Assembly: GCA_023451265.1 (NCBI GenBank)
Contig: JAEYAG010000209.1
Span: forward strand, 1 to 16,143
Origin: Actinomycetes bacterium
GTDB lineage: Bacteria; Actinomycetota; Actinomycetes; Actinomycetales; Microbacteriaceae
DNA: 16,143 nt
Direction of reading: 5' to 3'
The notes beneath the pieces were generated by a model. That model had not been told where the DNA came from, searched no databases, and was given only the letters and a program-made list of their open reading frames with translations. Position 1 is the stretch's first letter, and each line of letters begins with the position of its first letter. This document shows positions 5,807-11,058 of this stretch, piece by piece. The position numbers and the translations under genes are program-made.

Positions 5807-5834
5807 TTGCCTTTTCTGCGGTCCCGGCTATGGT
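5807..5834 (+). promoter_or_regulatory. Promoter of the leader-DksA unit
   Basis: TTGCCT (5807-5812), a 16-base spacer and TATGGT (5829-5834). The expected start site (about 5841) coincides with the ATG at 5842, so the leader ORF would be translated from a leaderless transcript. The -10 is identical to that of the divergent promoter. Confidence 0.65.
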
Positions 5835-5841
5835 GATGGCC

Positions 5842-6015
5842 ATGACCATGGCGGCCCCCATCGTGCTCTCCGAGCGTCCCTGCGACGCTGCGGTGTTCAC
5901 CGGTGCGGCCGACATCGCCGGCGGACGCCACGAGGTGCTCCCGCCCCGGCGGATCACCCAGCCCAACGGCCGCGGCTCGCTCGTGCGGTCGGCCTCCCGC
6001 GCTGGACCTCCGTAA
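5842..6015 (+). CDS. Leader ORF (57 aa) ending in RAGPP-stop
   Basis: A 57-codon ORF with mostly G/C-ending codons between a good promoter and a strong terminator, directly upstream of the DksA/TraR gene. Several in-frame ATGs exist (5830, 5836, 5842, 5848). The promoter position favours 5842 as a leaderless start. The product has no recognisable domain, signal or membrane segment. It ends SASRAGPP-stop. RAGP is the arrest core of SecM and RAPP/RAPG are cores of known arrest peptides, and Pro-Pro before a stop codon slows ribosomes. The codons for RAG (5998-6006) and an early segment (5881-5895) can each pair with the 5' arm of the terminator. Regulatory leader peptide is the favoured role. 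A stand-alone small protein is the alternative. Confidence 0.6.
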   Translation: MTMAAPIVLSERPCDAAVFTGAADIAGGRHEVLPPRRITQPNGRGSLVRSASRAGPP

Positions 6016-6048
6016 TCCCTTGCACCCAAGGATCCTCCGGTCACCCAG

Positions 6049-6074
6049 CGCGTCGCACCTGCGGCGCGTTTTTT
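6049..6074 (+). terminator. Intrinsic terminator/attenuator before the DksA gene
   Basis: CGCGTCGC (6049-6056) pairs with GCGGCGCG (6061-6068), an eight-pair stem with one T-G pair and the tetraloop ACCT, followed by six T residues (6069-6074). It sits between the leader ORF and the ribosome binding site of the next gene on the same strand, so transcripts from 5841 must read through it to express the DksA protein. Competing pairings for its 5' arm exist in the leader. A separate hairpin CCTTG-CACC-CAAGG (6018-6031) precedes it. Confidence 0.85.
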
Positions 6075-6093
6075 CGTCCCCAAGGAGTACGCC

Positions 6094-6417
6094 ATGACAC
6101 CCCAGACTCGCGTCGACGGCGACGTGATCGACGTCGCCTTCTTCCAGCAGCTGCTCGAACACAACCTCCAGGAGCGTCTCGACATCCTCCGCGAGCTCGA
6201 ACCGCACGCGCTGCCGACAGTCGACCCCGTCGCCTACCAGACCGCGGCCTCGCACCGCGCCGTCATCGAGCAGATCACGGCGGCGCTGAACCGGGCGGAT
6301 GCCGGGACCTACGGCATCTGCGCGCGATGCGGCGGCCAGATCCCTCCGGCCCGCCTCGAGGTCGTCCCCCACGCGGCATCCTGCGCCTCGTGCCCGGTCG
6401 CCGCGCACGCCTCATGA
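6094..6417 (+). CDS. DksA/TraR-family zinc-finger protein
   Basis: A 107-aa protein with an N-terminal coiled-coil region (about residues 12-65: FFQQLLEHNLQERL ... SHRAVIEQITAAL) and the C4 zinc finger of the DksA/TraR family: YGICARCG and CASC, with Cys76, Cys79, Cys97 and Cys100 in C-x2-C-x17-C-x2-C spacing. Family members enter the RNA polymerase secondary channel and alter promoter open-complex stability, often with ppGpp. A role in stress or starvation transcription is inferred. AAGGAG seven bases before the ATG is a strong ribosome binding site. It is controlled, by layout, through the upstream leader and terminator. Its stop codon directly abuts the convergent stop of the DUF72 remnant (6412-6414). 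Confidence 0.92.
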   Translation: MTPQTRVDGDVIDVAFFQQLLEHNLQERLDILRELEPHALPTVDPVAYQTAASHRAVIEQITAALNRADAGTYGICARCGGQIPPARLEVVPHAASCASCPVAAHAS

Positions 6418-6671
6418 CATCAGCCGAGCCACCAGCCTCCGCGCGTCGTGAACGGCGTGGCCGGCGCCGTCGTTGTTGAAGTAGGCGACCACGGCGTGCC
6501 CCGCGCCGCGCCACTCGGCGATGCGTTCGGCCCACCAGTCGAGATCGGCGTCGCCGAACGCCGCCGTGTACGCATCCAACCGGCCCGCCGACGTCGTCCC
6601 GGGCGGATACAGGTGCCCGCGCCAGTGGTCGAGGTCCCGATCCGCACCTCGCCGGGGCCGAGCCCGGTCAT
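6412..6671 (-). pseudogene. DUF72-family protein reduced to its two ends
   Basis: The N-terminus (ATG at 6669-6671, then EVRIGTS) matches the DUF72 start. It shifts frame and continues as DHWRGHLYPPGT and LDAYTAAF, still N-terminal. The frame then jumps directly to the family C-terminus (GDADLDWWAERIAEWRGAGH, VAYFNNDGAGHAV, DARRLVARL). Intact members have about 250 residues with a TIM-barrel core, and around 150-200 central residues are missing. At least two deletions are therefore needed, one small and frame-shifting near 6630 and one large near 6565. The ATG overlaps the stop of the upstream gene as ATGA, so the intact gene was the third gene of the YbdK operon. Confidence 0.75.
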
Positions 6672-6973
6672 CGCCCGCCGTGAGCCGCCACGACCGCCGC
6701 GACGGCGCGCTCGAAGCTCAGCGATTGCGCCACCTCCACAGCCCGGCAGTACCGCGCTCCGGCCAGCGACACGTACACGCGGCCGACCACATCGACGAAC
6801 CCGAGCGCGACCCCGTCACGGCCGACGGCGTAGCAGTCGAGGTCGATGAGCTCCCACACCAGCCCGCGCACCGGCGGCGACGCCGGCGTGTGGACCAGTG
6901 GATGCCGGGGCGCCTCCGGCTCGTGCCAGGTGACCGCCGGCGTCTCCAGGGCCGTGCCGAGCTCTTCGGTCAT
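6668..6973 (-). CDS. 101-aa hypothetical protein, coupled to the YbdK ligase gene
   Basis: A soluble 101-aa protein without signal peptide or membrane segment. The N-terminal third is Pro/Glu-rich (WHEPEAPRHPLVHTPASPP), and the rest looks like a small alpha/beta domain (LVWELIDLDCYAVGRDG ... VALGFVDVVGRVYVSLAG). I do not recognise the family. The ATG at 6971-6973 is one base after the stop of the carboxylate-amine ligase, and its own stop overlaps the DUF72 start as ATGA, so it is translationally coupled in a three-gene unit. The region before the start is G-rich (GGGGGGGTGAG) and can serve as a ribosome binding site. A role alongside the ligase is inferred from position only. Confidence 0.75.
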   Translation of the reverse strand: MTEELGTALETPAVTWHEPEAPRHPLVHTPASPPVRGLVWELIDLDCYAVGRDGVALGFVDVVGRVYVSLAGARYCRAVEVAQSLSFERAVAAVVAAHGGR

Positions 6974-6974
6974 C

Positions 6975-8051
6975 TCACCCCCCCGCCAGTCGTGTGCGAT
7001 ACAACTCCGCCAGCTGCCGGCGATGGTGTGCGCGGCGCTGCCGCGCCGCCCCGGTTCCGAAGCGGGCGATATGGGCGAGGAACCCGTCGACGGCGCGCGC
7101 CTCCGCCGGGTCGAGATGCGCGGCGACGAGCTCGCGCAGCGCCTCGACGACGACCACCGCCGGCACCGGATGCCCCGTGACCGGGTCGACGAGGGTGCTC
7201 GCCATGCCGTGCCGCGCGGCATGCCACTGTGCCGCGTCGAGCCCTTCATACCGCTGCGGCCGGGGCGTCTCGCGCGTGAACCCGGTGACGACGAGCGCCC
7301 GGATGATCGCGGCGAGCGCGACGGACGACGTCGGGTCGAGCTGCGCGTCGCACACCCGGATCTCCAGCGTGGGGTGGGCCCGCGAAAGCCGCGCGTACCA
7401 GTTGATCGTCCCGGCATCCGACGTCGCGCCGACCCCCGCGAGCCGCTCCAGCGCCTCGTCGTACTCGGCCGCGTCGGCGAAGTACGGCGGCGTGGAGTGC
7501 GTGGTCCACCGGCGACTGTGGATCGCGCGCCAGCTGGCGAATCCGGTGTCCTGCCCCTGCCAGAACGGCGAGTTCGCCGACAGCGCCAGCAGCACCGGCA
7601 GCCACGGCCGCAGGAAGTTCGACGCCCGCACCCCCGCGTCGCGGTCGGGGATGCCGACGTGCACGTGCAGCCCGTTCAGCTGATGCTCGGGCGCGAGCCC
7701 GGCGATGTCGTCGGCGATGACGGCGTAGCGACCCTGCCACGTCGCCGGCTCGACGACGGTGCGGAAAGGCGTGCCGGATGCCGCGACCAGCACGTCGGCA
7801 TCGTCCGCCCACTCCGCCAGGCGCCCCCGGAATTCCCGCAGCGCGGCGAGCGCCTGGGCACCCCGCGTGCAGATCGGCGTCGCGAACTCGATCTGCGACG
7901 GGAAGAACTCGCGTACGACGGCACTCGATCCCGGTTCGCCGAGGTCGGCGACGGCCACGACGCCGACGTCGACGGTGCACAGGGTGCGGCGGTCGAGGAA
8001 GACGAACTCCTCTTCGATGCCGAAGGTGACGGCATCCGCCTCGCCCGGCAC
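6975..8051 (-). CDS. YbdK-type carboxylate-amine ligase (GCS2 family)
   Basis: An ATP-grasp-like ligase of the glutamate-cysteine ligase family 2 (YbdK/EgtA relatives), which joins a carboxylate to an amine with ATP. The GIEEEFVFLD nucleotide/metal motif is near the N-terminus, followed by HQLNGLHVHVGIP, LALSANSPFWQGQDTG, RRWTTHSTPPYF and TLEIRVCDAQ, all family hallmarks. E. coli YbdK has weak gamma-glutamylcysteine synthesis activity, and the true substrate is unclear. The GTG at 8049-8051 (GAGGG four bases upstream, about 358 aa) fits the family length. In-frame ATG at 8150 and GTG at 8216 would add Ala/Gly-rich N-termini. First gene of a unit with the 101-aa protein and the former DUF72 gene. 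Confidence 0.9.
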   Translation of the reverse strand: MPGEADAVTFGIEEEFVFLDRRTLCTVDVGVVAVADLGEPGSSAVVREFFPSQIEFATPICTRGAQALAALREFRGRLAEWADDADVLVAASGTPFRTVVEPATWQGRYAVIADDIAGLAPEHQLNGLHVHVGIPDRDAGVRASNFLRPWLPVLLALSANSPFWQGQDTGFASWRAIHSRRWTTHSTPPYFADAAEYDEALERLAGVGATSDAGTINWYARLSRAHPTLEIRVCDAQLDPTSSVALAAIIRALVVTGFTRETPRPQRYEGLDAAQWHAARHGMASTLVDPVTGHPVPAVVVVEALRELVAAHLDPAEARAVDGFLAHIARFGTGAARQRRAHHRRQLAELYRTRLAGG

Positions 8052-8226
8052 GCGGCCCTCGGCGGCGAGCCCGGCGCTCGCGGCGCTCGCGGCGCGACCG
8101 ACCTGCGGCGCGGGGAGGTCCCCACGCACCCCCAGCCCCGTGTCCGCCATGCCACCAGCACACGCGATCGGCCCCGGCCGCACCAGGGACTTGACACGCG
8201 GTCCGGCGGCGGCCACTGACGCGCCA

Positions 8227-8263
8227 GAACCTGCAGGTTCCGGCGGTCGCGAGGTCGTACGAT
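8227..8263 (+). promoter_or_regulatory. Promoter with 14-base palindrome upstream of the deacetylase
   Basis: TACGAT (8258-8263) is a -10 box about 34 bases before the ATG at 8297. GAACCTGCAGGTTC (8227-8240) is a perfect palindrome (with flanking CC/GG matching after one mismatch) and covers the place where the -35 must lie. This is a classic repressor-operator layout. The start codon is preceded by GAGGGG. Confidence 0.6.
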
Positions 8264-8296
8264 GAACCGGGCGCTGGGGCGCCTTGAGGGGACGAC

Positions 8297-9469
8297 ATGA
8301 CGACGATCCGTGACCGCCGCAAGGCCGGGGCGCTGCGCCGCGCGCTGACCTGCGGCATCCTGCTGACCCTCGCCGGCACCGCCCTCGCGGCGTGCGCCGC
8401 CGACTCGACGGATGCCGCGACCAGCGCGCCGAGCGCCGCGTCGACCGAGGCCCCGACCCCCACCCCGACGCCGCTGAACCCCGTCGAGCAGCTGCTCGCC
8501 GACAACGCCGCGACCCCCGGCGCCTGCGCCGTCAGCTTCTCGCTCGACGGAGCGACCCTCGACCCGCAGCTGCAGATCCAGGACCGGCTCTACGACCACC
8601 TGCCGATCCCCCGCGCCGACGGGCGCGCCTTCGCCGGCTGGTACGCCGATGCGGCGACGGCGGCCGCGGCATCCGCCGACCCCGCCACCGGCGCCGGCAA
8701 CCCCGCCACGCGTGTCAACGGCTCCGACCTCGTCGCCTGCACCGACCAGCAGGTGACCCTCTACGGCGCGTGGACGACCCCCGACGCGGTCACGGCGGCG
8801 AACGCGCGCATCCCGATCCTCATGTACCACCAGTTCACCGACAAGCCCGAGGGCGAGAGCGGCTGGCTGCGCGGCAACTACTCCTACATCGAGGACTACC
8901 GCGCCTCGATGCAGTACATCAAGGACTCCGCGTTCTACCTGCCCACGTGGGACGAGCTGAGCGCGTTCATCGACGGCGTCCTGTACCTGCCCGACCACTC
9001 GGCGATCGTCACCGACGACGACGCCGACCCCACGTGGCTCACCATGGCCTCGCCCATCAACGAGCAGCTGCAGGTGATGGCGACCTCGTTCGACATCACC
9101 GGCGACGGGGCCGTGCCGCAGAACCGGTTCATCCTGCCCCGCTCGCACACGAACAACATGCACACGGCCGGCGCCAACGGCAAGGGCCAGATGGTGAACC
9201 TCACCCCCGAGGAGATCGCCGCCGACATGACCGCCTCCGCCGACGCACTGCGCGGCATCGGCGTCACCGCCGGCGCGACCGAGATCATGGCCTACCCCTA
9301 CGGGCACTACGACGACCGCTCGAAGCAGGGCCTCACGATGGCCGGGTTCGAGATGGCGCGCACGATCGAGCAGGGCTACGTCAAGGTCGGCTCCGACAAG
9401 CTCGCGCTGCCGTGCGTGCGCATCAACTTCGGCATGGGCGTCGCCGCCCTGAAAGACCTCATCGGCTGA
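8297..9469 (+). CDS. Lipoprotein polysaccharide deacetylase (CE4/NodB) with N-terminal InlB-type B-repeat
   Basis: A 390-aa secreted lipoprotein. The signal peptide (residues 1-32) ends in the lipobox LAAC with lipidated Cys33. A Thr/Pro-rich stalk follows (to about 62). Residues 75-160 match an InlB B-repeat/Listeria-Bacteroides repeat (AFAGWYADA ... VTLYGAWT), bracketed by Cys77 and Cys148, a possible disulfide. Residues 172-390 are a NodB-like deacetylase: ILMYHQF (174-180), VTDDDAD with Asp241/Asp242, SHTNNMH with His284 and His289, and AYPYG (332-336). It should remove N-acetyl groups from surface glycans or peptidoglycan at the membrane exterior. GAGGGG before the ATG supports the start. 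It precedes a glycosyltransferase on the same strand. Confidence 0.88.
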   Translation: MTTIRDRRKAGALRRALTCGILLTLAGTALAACAADSTDAATSAPSAASTEAPTPTPTPLNPVEQLLADNAATPGACAVSFSLDGATLDPQLQIQDRLYDHLPIPRADGRAFAGWYADAATAAAASADPATGAGNPATRVNGSDLVACTDQQVTLYGAWTTPDAVTAANARIPILMYHQFTDKPEGESGWLRGNYSYIEDYRASMQYIKDSAFYLPTWDELSAFIDGVLYLPDHSAIVTDDDADPTWLTMASPINEQLQVMATSFDITGDGAVPQNRFILPRSHTNNMHTAGANGKGQMVNLTPEEIAADMTASADALRGIGVTAGATEIMAYPYGHYDDRSKQGLTMAGFEMARTIEQGYVKVGSDKLALPCVRINFGMGVAALKDLIG

Positions 9470-9501
9470 CTCGCCGCCGCGGCGCCGGCCGGGGGTGAAC
9501 G

Positions 9502-9577
9502 ACAGGTGACACCTGTGTGTCGCATAACGAACTGACAGATCACACACAGGACAGGCCGTAAGACCGGCCGTTACGCT
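9502..9577 (+). promoter_or_regulatory. Dyad-rich promoter region of the GT2-GtrA gene
   Basis: ACAGGTG-A-CACCTGT (9502-9516) is a perfect 15-base palindrome. CCTGTGTGT (9512-9520) is repeated inverted as ACACACAGG (9542-9550). CGTAA and TTACG (about 9557-9575) form a further small dyad running into the -10 box TACGCT (9572-9577), 39 bases before the ATG at 9617. The ordered dyads suggest binding of one or more regulators. No clear -35 is visible. Confidence 0.5.
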
Positions 9578-9616
9578 GAGACGATCCCGTGCCCCAGACG
9601 ATCGTGAGCCGCCGAT

Positions 9617-10750
9617 ATGGAACTGTCCGTCATCGTCCCCACCTTCAACGAGGGGCCGAACGTCGCCGAGCTCGTCCGCCGCATCGGCGCGACCCTGGCC
9701 GGGACGGACTTCGAGATCGTCTTCGTGGACGACTCCACCGATGAGACCCCGGACATCATCGCGCAGGTGGCGGATGCCGCGGACTTCCCCGTCCGGCTCA
9801 TCCACCGCGACGCGCCCGACGCGGGCCTCGGCGGAGCTGTGCTGGAAGGGTTCCACGCCGCCCGGGCGCGGTGGTGCCTGGTCATGGACGGCGACCTGCA
9901 GCATCCGCCCGAGGACATCCCCCGCATGGTCGACCGCGCCGCCCGCGGCGACGTCGATGTCGTCGTGGCCTCCCGCTACATCGCCGGCGGCACTTCGGGG
10001 GGCCTCGCCGGCGCCACCCGCACGGCGGTCTCGCGCGCCTCGACGGCGCTGACGAAGTCGATGTTCCCGCGCAAGCTGCACGGCTGCTCCGACCCGATGA
10101 CGGGGTTCTTCCTCGTCGACCGCGACGCCGTCGAGCTGGACCAGCTCCGCCCGCGGGGGTTCAAGATCCTGCTGGAGATCCTCGCCCGCCGGCAGATGCG
10201 CGTCGGCGAGATCCCCTTCGCGTTCGCGACCCGGTTCGCCGGCGAGTCGAAGGCGTCGTTCACCCAGGGCATCCGCTTCCTCACGCAGCTCGCGATGCTC
10301 CGGTTCGGCCGCATGTCGGCATTCGCCCTCGTCGGCGGCGTCGGGGCGATCGCGAACCTCATCATCATGTGGGGGCTCATCCGCCTCGGCATGGAGTACA
10401 TCGTCGCGGCGATCATCGCCAGCGAGATCACGATCATCGCGAACTTCCTGCTGCTGGAGTACCTCGTGTTCGCCGACATGCGGGCCGAGTCCGGCCGCAT
10501 GCGGTCGCGGTTCATCAAGTCGTTCACGTTCAACAACATCGAAGCCCTCGTGCGCATCCCGGTGATGAGCGTCCTGGTCGAAAGCGCCCACGTGCCAAGC
10601 GTGCTGGCGGCCGCCCTCACCCTCATCGCGGCGTTCGTCGTCCGCTTCGTCTTCCACGCCCTCGTCGTCTATGCCCCCAAGCGCGTCGCCGCCGCGGCCG
10701 CGGCCGAACCGGCCGTCGCCCAGACGGGTGGACGTACGCTGGAGTCATGA
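9617..10750 (+). CDS. GT2 glycosyltransferase (polyprenyl-phosphate sugar synthase type) fused to GtrA domain
   Basis: A 377-aa membrane protein. Residues 1-225 are a family 2 glycosyltransferase of the DPM1/ArnC-like type: SVIVPTFNEGPNVAELV at the start, VFVDDSTD, the DxD motif DGD (91-93) with QHPPED, SRY and the acceptor-side DPMTGFF. Residues 233-370 form a GtrA-like domain with four hydrophobic helices, a domain linked to flipping of lipid-linked sugars. The protein probably loads a sugar onto polyprenyl phosphate at the inner face and helps move it across. Upstream Shine-Dalgarno is poor. The stop overlaps the next start as ATGA. The preceding deacetylase suggests a shared role in envelope glycan assembly. 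Confidence 0.9.
   Translation: MELSVIVPTFNEGPNVAELVRRIGATLAGTDFEIVFVDDSTDETPDIIAQVADAADFPVRLIHRDAPDAGLGGAVLEGFHAARARWCLVMDGDLQHPPEDIPRMVDRAARGDVDVVVASRYIAGGTSGGLAGATRTAVSRASTALTKSMFPRKLHGCSDPMTGFFLVDRDAVELDQLRPRGFKILLEILARRQMRVGEIPFAFATRFAGESKASFTQGIRFLTQLAMLRFGRMSAFALVGGVGAIANLIIMWGLIRLGMEYIVAAIIASEITIIANFLLLEYLVFADMRAESGRMRSRFIKSFTFNNIEALVRIPVMSVLVESAHVPSVLAAALTLIAAFVVRFVFHALVVYAPKRVAAAAAAEPAVAQTGGRTLES
10735..10746 (+). promoter_or_regulatory. Leaderless -10 box for the glutaredoxin-like gene
   Basis: TACGCT (10735-10740), six bases before ATG 10747, lies inside the end of the glycosyltransferase gene. It could drive a leaderless transcript of the redox gene alone. The same bases GGAG (10741-10744) could instead act as a ribosome binding site on the longer transcript. 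Confidence 0.45.
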
Positions 10751-11004
10751 CCTCCGAGACCCCCATCACGATGTTCGGCGCCGACTGGTGCCGCGACTGC
10801 ATCCGCACCAAGAAGCAGCTCGACGACCTCGGCATCGCCTACACCTACGTCGACCTCGTCGCCGACCCGGCCGCCGCCGACGTCGCGCGCGAGATCTCCG
10901 GGCGCACCAACATCCCCGTCGTGGTCTACCCCGACGCATCGCACCACGTCGAGCCGACCAACGCCGATGTCGAAGCGAAGCTGCGGGAGCTCTCCCTCAT
11001 CTGA
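10747..11004 (+). CDS. Glutaredoxin-like (mycoredoxin-type) protein
   Basis: An 85-aa thioredoxin-fold protein of the actinobacterial glutaredoxin/mycoredoxin group. The active site is WCRDC (Cys15, Cys18) after the first strand, and TNIP supplies the cis-Pro loop. The C-terminus has the typical NADVEAKLREL helix. It would reduce disulfides or mycothiol mixed disulfides in the cytoplasm. The start overlaps the stop of the glycosyltransferase gene by four bases (ATGA), implying coupling, yet a leaderless -10 box also precedes it. Confidence 0.9.
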   Translation: MTSETPITMFGADWCRDCIRTKKQLDDLGIAYTYVDLVADPAAADVAREISGRTNIPVVVYPDASHHVEPTNADVEAKLRELSLI

Positions 11005-11046
11005 CGCGGCAGGAGCCGACCGCGGCAGGTGCCGCGCGGTGACCGT

Positions 11047-11058
11047 TAGTGTGGCCGC
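11047..11058 (+). promoter_or_regulatory. Leaderless -10 box of the GPH symporter gene
   Basis: TAGTGT (11047-11052) is six bases before ATG 11059, with no Shine-Dalgarno sequence between. This indicates a leaderless transcript. Confidence 0.55.

Noticed and set aside
5586..6185. 199-codon extension of the small basic protein
   Set aside because: It would run through both divergent promoters, the leader ORF and the terminator. The promoter at 5756-5783 supports the short 41-aa form.
8191..8196. TTGACA as a plus-strand -35
   Set aside because: No TAnnnT box follows at 16-18 bases. The better promoter for the deacetylase is at 8258.
7676..10657. Minus-strand open frame of 993 codons
   Set aside because: Antisense to the deacetylase and glycosyltransferase, low-complexity hydrophilic product, no motif or ribosome binding site. 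The real ligase uses another frame at its left end.
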